Assembly (NCBI GenBank): GCA_945859915.1
Contig: CAMAPF010001049.1
Location: forward strand, 1,612,001-1,676,000
Direction of reading: 5' to 3'
From: Cuscuta epithymum
Taxonomy: Eukaryota; Streptophyta; Magnoliopsida; Solanales; Convolvulaceae
Length of the DNA: 64,000 nucleotides
Below, piece by piece: positions 34,646 to 46,880 of this stretch (position 1 is its first letter; each line of letters opens with the position of its first letter). Made by a program: the position numbers and the translations under genes. Under the pieces are notes generated by a model. That model saw only the letters and a program-made list of their open reading frames with translations. It ran no database searches and was not told the origin of the DNA.

Positions 34646-36521
34646 ATGAACTATTTATTTATAAGGGAGGTCTCATTTAATCGTTGTTTAGCACTGTTAT
34701 GTTGTTTATCACTAAACTATAATATATATAAGACTATTGTCATATTTTCAGCACATTTGATTTTGGCCTAATATAATGTTATATAGAATATACATAGATA
34801 TGTATACTTATATATTACATAGGCCTTACAAAAATGTTTATAAAATCTATAATTTTAAAAAGGTTACATAGATATGTATACTTACACCGCAAAATATATA
34901 TGACATGTCATGCATTTCGATTGTGAATTTATTTATACATAACCTATGTTGTATTCTAGCTTTTGAAGATGAGTGAGTGTGCATGTCATGTATATTCAAC
35001 TGGGGGATGCTATACGTGTGGGAAATGTTGTGTTGGCTTTATACTGAATGCATGATCATGGTGTCACTCAAACTATAGTCACTTTTTCTGCATGAGGCAA
35101 ATAAACAAGAACAACAAGTTTGGAGAGTACTTATGCAAAGATTGTGCAGCATGGCTGGATGCACCTCCTATAATACCAAGAAAATCTGATCGGATTTTAA
35201 AACTAAAAAGAAAGTACTTTAATGCAGATATGATTGTAGGCACGTGTTTTGATTGGATGACTAGAGGCAAACTTAGCTAAAAACATGTAACACAAATCAT
35301 GCCTACTATGCATGAGAATGCATCTACGGTTTTTGCCTGGATTTCTAACAAACGTGATATGTTCAATGTATGGTTGTTCGAAGAATGAATGGCAATGCTT
35401 AAGTATATATATGTTGCATGCCACGAAAACAACTGTAGATATGCATATAATACATTCTTTTTACAAATCCAGGTAATGTATTTGCGACCATTTTTAATAT
35501 GAGGAGGCTGACTAAATCAGCCATAAAAGAACAAATAAAGATCTTGTTAATCAAGGTGTGATGGAAACCACTTTATTTTTTGAAAAACATTAAAAAAAAT
35601 GATCAAAGTAAAGTTTTTTTTAATACATGTTAATATTAATAACAACAAAAACTGCTCGGGCCAGTTACTTAGTTATGTCAAAATGGCTATAAACGGGCCC
35701 ATATGAGTTGTTGGTGGGTACATAGGGAATGTTCCATCAAAGATCTAGGTCTGGGACAATGAGCATAGTAAATGAGTTGTCAAACCACGCAGTCCTGAAG
35801 GTCGTAGATTGGTTGGCAGGGAATTTTACAAACCCATGCTCAGGCCCTAAACTAGTAGTAGACTTTAGACTTGACCATATATCATATTTGAAAAACTATA
35901 CAAGGTTGAACTAGACAAACATTCGATAGAATTTAGTTTAAACCACTGTACTGGGCAATAGGTTGGCCTGTCAAACCACGCAGATCCGAAGGCCATTAAA
36001 TGACTGCCAGGGAATTTGGCAAGGCGAAGCTAAGGCCTAATTTTGATCGTACAGAATCATAGGTTAAGTAGAAGTAAAAAGACACGATATTTACAAATAA
36101 AAATTACGAAGGTCTTTTATCAAGACATGTAAGCATCACACTTGCATAGATCTAGACAGATTTAAACGCAACAAATGCTACAAATCTGATATTTGAACAT
36201 GGACGAATCCAGATTTATAGATCTACAAAGATCTATACATAAAAAATTGCAGATTTCATTTTGAGACATGCCCGAACAATCCATTCACAGATTAATGCAA
36301 GAACGAACCATAAAAATTTAGATCGGATCTAGATGCGAAAAATACACGCATCTCATATGAGACATTTAAGCATCACAAATGCATAGATCTAGAAAGATCT
36401 AATCGCAACAAATGTTACACTCTGATATTTTTACATGGAAGAAACAAAACTTACAGATCTTGAAAGATCGAAATGCAAAAAAAAAAACTATATATCATAT
36501 TTCAGTCATTTACGAACAACC

Positions 36522-38178
36522 GATACTTCCCTAGGTGCCGCCGCTGGATTAGGCCTCGATGGCGATCTTCAGGGTCTTTCAATCGTTCCTAACATGCTCA
36601 CTTCGTTTGTGATACTGGGAGTAGAGTTCAGAGTTGCTACCCATATGGGCACCCTTATCGTCCGGGGGTGGAATAAGCTTTGGTACCCGCTTATAGATTG
36701 CGACTACCGAGAGGGTGAGCAATAAGAACTGTTTGTTATACTGCTTCTTTTGCTTCTCATTTCTAGACTGGGGAACTGGCTGGTCCGAGCCACTCGGCCA
36801 ACTTCAGAGGTGCTGTCGAAGGACCCGGTCCCGCAGGATGATTTCTTCCTCGATAGCAGTCTGAGCCCGAACCAGCACCTCAACATAGCTGGATCCTGGA
36901 TCCTTGTACAATTCCTTAATGTGGAGTGATTCAGTGAAGAGGGTAATGTCGGTGCACTCCGTCAGCTATTTGACCTTCAGTGTCTCATTCCTCCACCTGG
37001 ATAGAAAATGAGAAAGAGATTCCTTCGGCCCTGACAGACACTGGTGAGACATCTGAAATACTGCTTAGGGGTGGCGCTCGAGGTGACCTGTGCCAAGAAA
37101 AGGCTTAGAGTTCGACAAAACTGTCGATAGTTCCTGGTCGCAACTGTGTGAACCATTCTTGTGTCAGCCCTCGAAGGTTGGTAAAGAACAGCCTACAGAT
37201 AGCATCATATGACGCCCCTAACAACATGAGACCTCCCTGATAGCTCATTATATGGGCTTGGGGATCCCCCGCTCCATTATAGATGAACCTAGTCGGCGGC
37301 CTACCGTCCCTCGGGATTTTTGCAACCATGATTTCTGCGGTGAGAGGAGAAGTAAGGCAAAGACGGGGTTGCACTAAGGTTCTGTTCTGCTGCTGGGTAA
37401 GCTCGTCGATCTGCCGCTGAAATCTGGTCATAGTTACAGCTTTTTCTGGCCAGTTCGGAGGAGGAGTGACAATTTGCAACTTGTTTTCTCCCCCTCGTGC
37501 ATTTCCATGATCCCATCTTACTCGGGTGATCACCCAGTTATCTTTGCGCATCCCCTGGAAATGGCATCCCTCAGAAGGGCCATTCGGGGAAGCTCTCTTG
37601 TGTGATGGTTGTTGCGGGGCATCACTAGGGTCTATTCTTCCATAGTGTTCCTCCCACCATGGGACCCAAAAGCTTTAGCTCGCCTTCCATGGTTACCCGA
37701 TCGATCTTGGCATCCAAATCTTTGTCCGTTATGGGACCCACCCATTCGGTAACATACTGAGGTGCAGGAGGCCTTAGATTCATCGTCATACTCTCCAAAC
37801 GATTGCATGTCTGATCGGTGAGGGTGGAGTGCGCTCTGTGTGGGTGGTGTACGTTGTCCGCTCCGCATTTTCCCGATCATCCATTTATCGCATGGTATCA
37901 GCCAATTCCCTCATGAGGCAAGGATTACGACAGAAATTGTTTGGGATCAGATTGGTTAGGTCACCTCTCCCATTCAGGTCAGCCCATCCGCTAATGCACT
38001 GCTCCTTAGAGTTGAGGGTGCGAGACCTTCTACTCTCATGCAGTCGTTCAGACATGTCTCTGGTTTGTTTAGGTGTCTTCCTCATTGTTGTAGTAAGAAG
38101 TTGTTGGTGCGTGAAGCGTTGCTTAGCGTTAGAGCTTGCTTGGAAATTTTAGTTCAAGTTTCCCACATATGACGCCAA
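36522..38178 (-). pseudogene. Truncated Ty3/Gypsy internal region with gag
   Basis: Read on the minus strand, the PBS-like ttggcgtcatatgtggga follows the LTR directly at about 38161-38178. A leader comes next, then a gag frame (37551-37105) with EIMVAKIPRDGRPPTRFIYN, GAGDPQAHIMSYQGGLMLLG and GLTQEWFTQLRPGTIDSF, the Retrotrans_gag hallmark. Beyond 37105 the frame is broken (ESLSHFLSRWRNETLKVK and similar). It ends abruptly at the outer edge of the inverted repeat. Protease, RT and integrase are absent. Confidence 0.8.
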
Positions 38179-38809
38179 TGTTGAGGTTTATTATCAGGAT
38201 CCAAAGGTCCAATACAATCCTTTGGGCTTCATAGGACTGTCTTAGTTAAATGAGTATTCAGATGAGTGTTTAAGGCCACAATGATGCAAGAATAGCAAGC
38301 AAATGAGTGCAAGTGGATCCAATTCTATTCGAGCCAATAGAACGATTACAATACTATTGTCGGACGACAATTCCAACTCTCTAGGCAGAGCTAGAATCTA
38401 TTGGGAAGACTAAAAGGAATATAATTATAATGTTAGAGTGCAAAGTTGTTAACCATTTTACAATGAAATGAATGCTGATATATATAGTACAAGTCAGTAG
38501 GTTAATGGATGATGTGAGCTGCCTTGAGAGGATGAGCCTCAACAATAAAATCTTTCACATCCAATGCATTAAACGCACTTCCTGCCAATTATGGTGTTTC
38601 CCGCCAACTGCCTTGGGTCGTTCTGCCATGGGCAGCCTGCTGAAGTGAGGAGAGAAAACCAAGTTAAGATAACAGGTTGCATGACACTGTCCGTGTGTCG
38701 GACTCCGTGCGGTTATCCCGAGCAGAAGATATTTGCTGACAGTCCATGCGGGATCGGGTTTCTTAGCGATATTTGGGCCTGCATTGTGCCGAGACCTAAT
38801 ATCCTAACA
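38179..38809 (-). mobile_element. LTR of the Gypsy element
   Basis: On the minus strand it opens TGTTAGGATATTAGG and closes with CAACA, followed at once by the PBS-like sequence. This 631-bp unit is therefore the 5' LTR of the minus-strand element. No partner LTR is in the window, which agrees with 3' truncation. Confidence 0.75.
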
Positions 38810-39562
38810 AACTTCAAATGGATCTTTATTTGATTTTCCACCATATTCTCTTTATATTATATATTATATATATAAATAAGTATAAGTATTGCATACTAGT
38901 AGTACTTTTGTCTACTTTTTAGAGTAAAATGCGTAAATGGCCCTTGAACTGTCGCCATAATATCATTTTGGTCTTGGAACTATTAATGATATCATTTTAG
39001 TCCTTAATCTATTTAATCTATATTAATCAAGTCTTTTCGTTTTAAAATTTTCCGTTTACATTGATGGTAGGTAATTTATTAACATCCCATAGTTTTAAAT
39101 ATTTTAGAACAACACAATTATTCATAAAAATTTAGTAGCTAATCTAGTTTTTTTTTTAAATATACATACATACACATACACAAATAAACATTATAAATAA
39201 ATAATTAAATAAATAATATAAAACCAAAAGTATGGATTAAATAACATATTCGGAGTATAACATATAAGAGAGAATCAAATAACCAATTATATACATATGA
39301 GCAAATAAAATTAAATAAGAAAACGATAATGGTCACCTCCATTTTTTGTTAGATTTTCTTTCTCTTTCTCCCATTTTCTGCCTTCACAGTTCTTTGTCTA
39401 TCATAGTGTAGTCTTCTAATATTAGAGTCTCTCTTTTATATGTAGTACTATGTACGTAGTATTATTTAAGCCATACATATGGTTATATATTATTTATTTG
39501 ATTATTTATTTATAATTTTTGTATGTGTGTGTATATATTTAAATATGTATCTTTATATATAT

Positions 39563-41082
39563 TGTAAGGAATAATTGTATTTAGATTTTGATGATGATAG
39601 GATAAATTAGAATTTTAAAGTACCCCTTATAGAAATTTTGTATTAGAATTTCTTCTTGTAAGTATTAGCATAGTCGACGGGCCAGAGATCCTCTTGGTAC
39701 TTCTGATCTGAGCTGCTATGAGAACTGCTCCATGAGAGTTGCTCTTCAGAGAAGCATCAGAACTGCTATGAAAATTGCCTCATGAGAATTACCTTCAGAG
39801 TTGCTCGTGGCTAGCTATGAGAAATGCTAGCAAAACTACAAGTCTGATAAACCATGAGAGCTGCTCATCAGAGAAACATCAGACTTCGACGTCAAGCTTC
39901 ATCAGAACTCAACTTCAGAGAAGCATTAGAGTTCCGTATCTAAGTTCATCAGAATCCAAGGTCAGAATGCCATCAGAGAATCTCATCAGACCTGGATGGA
40001 CACTTAAAAGATTTTGAAGCTGCTTTCAACTGCCGTATAACTAACGGGAAATTCCCTAACGGCTAGAAGATATTTCATCAAAGGAAAGCATTTAATGCTC
40101 ATTTAATGAGTCTGATACGCTGTGGAGTAATTGTAGATGATTGACCGAGATTCCTGGAGAATATTATACAAAAATAAAAACCTGCCAAATATGCGGGTCC
40201 AACCGGTCAACTCCACAGTACGTGCATTCAATGCAGTTGTCTCCTCCTCCAACGGGTAGACAACCCCAGTATAAAAGATACTCGATGAAGAACATTGGGA
40301 TAACTTTTGCTCTCAAAATATTAAAACAAGCTCTCTTGAGATTCAAACTCCATATTCATCCTACAAGACAAAGCTTACGTTGGGAAGATTAAACTACTCA
40401 AAAATCCTTCAACCCCAACAAAGAGCAAAGTTCCTTCAGTTCTTCAACACTTCAAGAACTTCATCAACAAATCTTTTGTGACGAAGCTAGTTGGAGAAAA
40501 ACTCTGTTTTTCGAAACATCTTCTGCAAAGAAGGGCGTCCAATTAACTGAAGTAGTGAAGTTGTGATACTTCCGGGAAGCTCAGTGAAAGGACCAGCCAT
40601 CAGGAAGCAGGATTGCATCCCGGGTGGCAACTAGACTTGAAGAAGACGTGGAGTGCTTCTTAAGTGCTAGGGACTAAGGCATTGTAACTGTCGCTTTACA
40701 AGCTTAGTGGAACAGTGGACTAGAGGAACGCGTTGTTCCTTGAACCACTATAAAAATTCCCGGTGTCATTTACTTTACTGCATTTAATTTCTGCACTTAG
40801 GATTCTAAATGTATAACTCTTAAAAGCTTGGAATCTGTGTTCAACAGATCTTGTGCTAAGAGTTATCAGAAAGGCATTTGCCTTAGTATTTTTCTTGAGG
40901 CTATCCTGACAAAACCTTAATCCGCTGCCTGGTTCAGTTCTGCCATCAGAACTCGACCATCTCTGTCATCAGATTTGGACCACTTCTCATAAGTCAAGTT
41001 TTGACTTAAAGAAAAATCTGAAAAATCAGAACAGTCTATTCACCCCCCCTCTAGACTGTTCCCCACTCAATCGGGACCAACA
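39563..41082 (+). mobile_element. Solo LTR, 1520 bp, Copia-like
   Basis: It starts tgtaaggaataattg, ends gggaccaaca, and is flanked by an exact 5-bp duplication tatat (39558-39562 and 41083-41087). Near the 3' end is 'ttcaccccccctctagac', a motif common in SIRE/Maximus-type Copia LTRs (family from memory). The region 39700-39990 holds imperfect repeats of 'atgagaactgctc...cagagaagcatcag'. No internal domain remains, as expected after LTR-LTR recombination. Confidence 0.8.
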
Positions 41083-41145
41083 TATATAAAGAGAACATGG
41101 TGGAGATCCAAATATAAATCTATTTGAAGCCAAAAGAAGTGAAAA

Positions 41146-41331
41146 ATTGTGGTCACTATTAATGAAACATTACTTAATGAAGCCATATTAAGTGCCAACC
41201 TAATTAATTGTTGTAAGTTATAAATAAAACTTCAGAAAATTGTTGTCACTATTAATGAAGCATTACTTAGTAAAGCCATATTAAGTGCCAACCTAATTAA
41301 TTGTTGTAAGTTATAAATAAACCTCTAGAAA
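41146..41331. repeat. Tandem repeat, 93-bp period, two units
   Basis: The units beginning attgtggtcactatt and attgttgtcactatt are nearly identical through 'gttgtaagttataaataaa'. It lies in AT-rich DNA just past the solo LTR. Confidence 0.8.
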
Positions 41332-41601
41332 ATTATATTGAGCATAAATACATTTAATATTAAAAAAAAATATTAGAAAAATATTAAAAGACACATATAC
41401 ATAATTAATTAAGAGACATAATCTAATAAAGTTAAAAATTCATTTATTGAATTCTACTATAACTATTCATTAGTAAACAAGTAACTATTTTAAACATCCG
41501 TTGAAATCACATTTTTAATAATGTTTCCTGATTTTGAAATGATTTTTAGCATTTCCAATTTTGTTTGTGAGTCAAATTGGTTCAACGATATTGAATTATA
41601 C

Positions 41602-41806
41602 TACTCCGTCCCATAATGGTTGTCCACTTTCAATTTGGCACGATTATTAATAAAATGGTTGAAAAGTAAAAGTTGTGGTTGAGATTTGAGTAGAATAAAG
41701 TGAATTGATAAGAACCACATATTTCATCCAAAAAAGGAAACAAGACATTCATTTTGGGACAACCCAAAAGGGAAAGTAGGACAACCAAAATGGGACGGAG
41801 GGAGTA
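41602..41806. mobile_element. Stowaway-type MITE
   Basis: The ends are tactccgtcccataatgg and aatgggacggagggagta with TA borders. The interior has 'ggttgaaaagtaaaagttgtgg', as in the MITE at 50830. Confidence 0.78.
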
Positions 41807-42385
41807 CAATTTTACGATTCAACTCGCAATTTTAACAACATTGATATATAGTTCTTATAAAACATATAGTGATTTTAACAATCTTGATCTGTAGCTTTTA
41901 TAAAACATATATTGAGATGAATGAAGAGATATTACGGAGTATAAAATAAATATTTATTTAGAAACTTTAAAACACAACAAGATAATAAAAAGTAATGTCA
42001 TGTAGTGTTGAATAATCATCATAATTATAACTAAATAATACTCCGTACTACATATGAGATCGTAATATGATACTAGTAACAATTATTATCATCTTCATTA
42101 GACAATATATATGTTAGGGATGAAATTAAGAATACTTATTTGGTAGTTTTATACTAATTGGTGTATCTCTAACAATTATCATACATGTATTCTAATATAA
42201 TTCCATATCATGTTTTTATTTTTATGCAATAAGTATGTATATACACATTACTCATGAAATAAATTATTTGTAAAAATAAACTGATTTCATTTGTTCACCG
42301 TGCAACGCACAGGTGGATTGACTAGTATTTAAGAATAATTGCATTGTTCTATAGCGTTTAAAATTATGAGATGTTATTAAGTTAG

Positions 42386-42785
42386 GAGTAGTCTTCATGT
42401 CAGGCCGGCCTGACGGGATGCTCCGGCCGGCCGAGGGCATTTCGGGCACTTTCTGGTAAAATTTTTTGATGAAAGTTTTTGAACATGTTCTTCATGAATT
42501 CTAGTTTATCCTTACCAAATTGCAGCTAAAAATTCAATCGAAAAGACATTCAAATAATTTCTTGAAGTTAACTGGGCAGTTCATACATATAAACTGCCCG
42601 ATTAACTTCAAGAAATTATTTGAGTGCCTTCCCGATTGAATTTTTAGCTAAAATTTGGTATGAATAAACTTGACTTGATGAAGAACATGCTTAAAAAATT
42701 TAATCAAAAAATTCTACTGAAAAGTGCCCGAAATGTCCTAGACCGGACGGCGGTTCCCGTCAGGTCGGCTGGACATGAAAAGTCC
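42386..42785. mobile_element. Mutator-like foldback element related to 3440-3877
   Basis: The arms pair along nearly their full length around a loop near 42585 ('tcatacatataaa'). Inner arms share 'tgaagtt', 'gccttcccgattgaa' and 'aatttggtatga' with the element at 3440. The flanks repeat ttattaagttag exactly (42374-42385 and 42786-42797). The outer arm parts are GC-rich (ggccggcc) and differ from the 3440 copy. Confidence 0.75.
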
Positions 42786-42983
42786 TTATTAAGTTAGATG
42801 CTGCCTATATAAATGGTAGAAATATTGAAGGATTTGATTAATATACATTTTACACTTTTTTTAATAAAGCAGCTACTGAATAGTGAGTATTGAGCGCATG
42901 ACCGGGGCTCGAGCCCGACCAGGCCGGTATAACGGCAGCTGCAGATAGCTCTTAGGCTTAATCACTACGTAGTATAAAATAAA

Positions 42984-45900
42984 ATGGTGGGGGTTCCGCG
43001 ATTAGGCTGTCACCTCGCTCACATCACTGCTTACGGTACTCTCTGTACAAATTTCAAATCCCTTCAAAATCACTCATATTTTACTCCATCAAATTATATT
43101 CAGGAAATCAAACGCTTCTCGATCTCAGGCTCAGCTACAGTTTCAATAATGGCTTCTGCTGCTAAAAAGGTACCATCTGAAGCTCTCAATTGTTTGGTTT
43201 TCCAAATTAAATACTTGATTGAGTAGTCATGTTTTTCCCTTGTTATAGGTTTTGGTTCCGGTGGCGAACGGGACGGAGCCGATTGAGGCGGTGGTGCAAA
43301 TAGACATACTGCGGAGAGCTGGAGCCGAAGTTACGGTGGCTTCGGTGGAGAATGAGCTTCGAGTCGATGCCCTACACGGAGTTAAGATCGTTGCAGATTC
43401 GCTCATTTCCGATTGCGCCGATACTGAGTTTGACCTCCTCTCTCTTCCGGTATGTTTCCATACTCTAATGATGCGTATTGCATCAGTTCCGGTTCTCTGC
43501 TTGGTCTTTTGGCCAGTCACCTGAATTGGTTTTCAGTGACGTCGATCAGCGCGGCTCCATCACTCAGGACATTGATCTACCACCCGAGATCAGTGACCTG
43601 CCCGTCCAATGGCTGATCCTAATTCTGAATTAGTGCAGTGTATAGTTTCATTGCCTAGTCCTGTTCTAGTACAGTAAATGCGTTTCAGATTCGACCAACT
43701 CAACCCTATCTGTCCTCAGACTGACCTCGCACAGGCCTGCTTACTGCTTAGGCGCTACCTAGTACCTATTGATAAATGGAAGCAGTTTTAAGTTGTTCTA
43801 CACTCACATTGTTTCCTTAGTTAATGCACAAAGATTGATACTTGTGTTAATTTCCAAACACACAATTTTAACAAGTGTAATGCTACAACGTCACCTACTC
43901 ATTGATGTAAGTGTAAAATTACAATTTGGTAGTAGTAAACTATTGCGGCCATCTATCATTTTTCTTTATGCAATCGGATTGTATCATTGTAACACTTGTG
44001 GGTCGTGAACTCGTGACTATCATAAATATTTATATTTTAAGTTTTTAACCTTTTTGTTTATGTTTTCATACTATTAGTCTTACTCTGACATTAGGTTTTC
44101 CTATTGATGATATGAACTCACTACAGCATCGTATCGTGTCTATTTTTTTCTTTGTTATATTTTGCCTTCCAGTATAGGTATTGTCATATTGATCAGTCTT
44201 ATTTGATCGCTACTTATTAGTATGCCATTGATAATTGCAGGGAGGGATGCCTGGTGCAGCTACCCTTAGAGACTGCAAAACTTTGGAAAGCATCTTCAGA
44301 AAACATGCAGAAAGCAAACGGTTATATGCGGCAATTTGTGCCTCTCCGGCAGTTGCACTTGGTCCGTGGGGACTGTTGAAGGGCCTTAAGGTATTAATCT
44401 CAGGTCATTGGATCTCATTTTTTGGACTTTCAGGGTATTAATTCGTTTTTTTTTCAAAAGACTGGCTATAAATGAATGAGTTGAGATGTTGAGTACTTGA
44501 TCTCTTTGTCAAACTAAAATGATTTGAGTTTCAATGTGATAGAACCCAAACTATAGTTCATGAATGTAATCACAAGGCATCAAATGTATATTCAGGGGAG
44601 TTTTCATTTTAGTTGTGCACCTTTCTCATGGACAGGCAACTTGTTATCCATCATTCATGGAGCAACTTTTGCCTGCTGCAAATGCTGTCGATTCAAGAGT
44701 GCAGGTGGATGGAAATGTTATCACAAGTCGTGGACCAGGAACTGTCATGGAGTATGCTGTTGCTCTGGTTGAGCAGTTGTATGGAACAGAAAATTGTAAT
44801 GAAGTTTCAAAGCCACTGGTATGTGAAATTTTGGTTACTTTTGAATAATAATAATAATAATAATACATATAAGTTACTTCAGTTCCTGGTCTGCACTTGT
44901 TGAATTTTTTTGATCTGTTACTTCATTTATCCTCTCTTAACCTTGTTTGTTTTGGAAAGTACTTTTATAGGTTCCATTTTATTTTATCATTCATTCATTC
45001 ATTATTTTCCATCATTTGCAATGGAGCCAAAGATTCATTATTTTTTGGCTTGAGAATATGATGGAATAAAGCAAAATGGCTCACTAAACTGTCTGCGCTT
45101 TTTTTTTATGAAGCATCAGTCAGTCCATGCAATTTTGGAAGCGATTTTCATCCGTCGGTACTTTTTTATAAATTGCATGGACTGAATGATGCTTCATAAA
45201 AAAGAAGCGCAGACAGTTTAGTGAGCCATTTTGCTTTATTCCATCATATTCTCAAGCTAAAAAATAGTGAATCTTTGGCTCCATTGCAAATGATGGAAAT
45301 GATGGAAAAAATAGTGAGCCATTGCAAATGGTGGAAATTTCCATTTTATTTCATCATTGATCAAATTGATTATTGATATAATCTGTTGTTTCATGATGCT
45401 TTGCAATCTATGCGTATTGTTCAGGTAATGCGCTCTAATCACGGTGATGGATATACATTTACTGAACTCAATTCAGTAAATTGGACAGTTACTAATAACC
45501 CACAGGTGAGGTGCTCAGTTGTGTGAGATTAATAATTGTCAGTGATTTAATTTTTCCCGAAACAATGTTACCTATAATCCCCCAATTATACTTTTTGATT
45601 ACATTTCAACCAGATTCCCTTTAATATAAAAGGCCCAGTTAAGTAATTTTGCATAAACTAATTCTATCATGTATATGACTCTATGTGCCTTCTTCAGATA
45701 CTGGTACCCATTGCCAATGGATCTGAGGAGATGGAAGCTCTTATTATTGTTGATGTACTTCGACGAGCTAAAGCTCAAGTAGTGGTGGCATCTGTTGAAG
45801 ATACACTAGAGATTGTTGCTTCTAGGAAAGTGAAATTGGTTGCTGATGTCCTGCTTGAGGATGTTGCCCAGAGTACATATGATCTGATTGTCTTGCCTGT

Positions 45901-46515
45901 AAGTTCGATGCCTTTCTTTATATATTCTGTAACCTTTATAGACAACTCATTTCTCATCATTACTATGCAGGGTGGGATTGGTGGTGCCCAGGCATTTGCA
46001 AACTCAGAAAAATTGGTCAACATGTTGAAAACCCAAAGAGAATCAAACAAACCGTATGGAGCAATATGTGCTTCCCCTGCCCTAGTCCTTGAACCACATG
46101 GTTTGCTCAACGTGAGTTTATTATTAGATGATGGATCTAACTGTTATGGCTGATCTCAGACACGTTAGAAATTAGTTACCATAGATTTCTTGAGTGAATA
46201 TGGACTGCCACAGTGCTTCTTTCTAACAGCACTTTTGCAAGAAGCCTTCTTTATTAATCTGCTTCTGGTAGTACTTTCTTTATCCAGTAGTTTGATTTAC
46301 ATTTTCAGGGTAAAAAGGCTACCGCTTTTCCAGCATTGTGCAATAAGCTCTCAGATCCAAGTGCAATAGAGAATAGGGTGATAGTTGATGGTTATCTCAT
46401 CACAAGCAGAGGGCCAGGAACTACAATGGAATTTGCACTGGCCATTGTGGAAAAGTTCTTTGGACGCAGTAAAGCCCTAGACCTTGCCAAGGGGGTGGTT
46501 TTTGTGCAGCAGTAA
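42984..46515 (+). CDS. DJ1B: DJ-1/PfpI family protein, two DJ-1 domains, probably plastid form
   Basis: Eight exons: 42984-43169, 43249-43449, 44241-44390, 44636-44818, 45425-45505, 45698-45898, 45971-46111, 46309-46515. All are phase 0 with GT/AG borders and encode 449 aa. The two domains (about 63-240 and 268-449) each have VP(V/I)ANG(T/S)E and the nucleophile elbow AICASPA, with the reactive Cys at 162 and 367. Arabidopsis DJ-1 homologues are tandem-domain proteins linked to oxidative-stress defence and glyoxalase-type activity. The N-terminal 55 residues are basic and Ser-rich without acidic clusters, as in a plastid transit peptide, which favours DJ1B. A second ATG at codon 56 (MASAAKK) would give a 394-residue cytosolic form like DJ1A. 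The poly(A) signal AATAAA at 46589 follows the stop. The gene symbol is by family resemblance. Confidence 0.93.
44845..44866. repeat. (AAT)n microsatellite in DJ1 intron 4
   Basis: About seven ATA/AAT units, just past the intron donor at 44819. Confidence 0.8.
45003..45310. repeat. Head-to-head inverted pair of SINE 5' halves in DJ1 intron 4
   Basis: Two arms of about 135 bp ('tccatcatttgcaatggagc' outward, 'ccatgcaattt' inward) mirror each other around about 45160. Each arm equals the 5' half of the SINE at 9133-9407; the 3' half is missing. The pair lies within a transcribed intron, so the pre-mRNA would carry a strong hairpin. Confidence 0.75.
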
Positions 46516-46588
46516 AGCTAGTAGGTGTCTTTATGTTGTTTCTGTTTTATGACAACTACCATTGCACAGATGATATCCAGTTCAGTGT

Positions 46589-46594
46589 AATAAA
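46589..46594 (+). terminator. Poly(A) signal AATAAA of the DJ-1 gene
   Basis: A canonical AATAAA 74 bp after the DJ-1 stop, in the 365 bp between two convergent genes. Confidence 0.55.
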
Positions 46595-46880
46595 AGCATA
46601 CAAAAGAGGGGAACATTCATCTATAGAATTGTTCTTCAGTTTGAAGAGATGTTACAACTAACAACTAGATCACTACATTTTAGTACACTCCCATCCAAAT
46701 AATCCCAAAAAAACTCAAAAATTATATGAAGTGTCATTCTCTTAGGTCCCGTTTGGTAATGGTTATGTAGCTTAAATGGCAGAATCTCCTGATTTTAATG
46801 AAAGTAGAAGAATTATTCTCTTAATTTTTGCTGATAAGCAGAATAAGCCAGATAAGGCAACCAAACTGCTAAATGCTAAT

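Larger units (their letters stand above)
30500..36521. repeat. 6-kb inverted repeat with a 24-bp spacer
   Basis: The left arm 30500-33487 and right arm 33512-36521 are reverse complements along their whole length (roughly 90% by eye, with small indels). Anchors include the outer 'atgactgaaat' stretch, the paired frames MFHQRSRSGTMSIVNELSNH (31284 minus, 35729 plus), the Cys-rich frame and the IDM1-like fragment next to the centre. The spacer is 33488-33511. Near the outer ends are direct repeats of 'agatctatgca...gatgcttacatgtc'. No transposase or target duplication was found. Transcription across it would give a hairpin of about 3 kb. Confidence 0.9.

Noticed and set aside
42895..42960. GC-rich 'gggctcgagcccgacc' resembling a tRNA T-arm
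   Set aside because: There is no acceptor, D- or anticodon-arm pairing around it; no tRNA gene is supported anywhere in the window.
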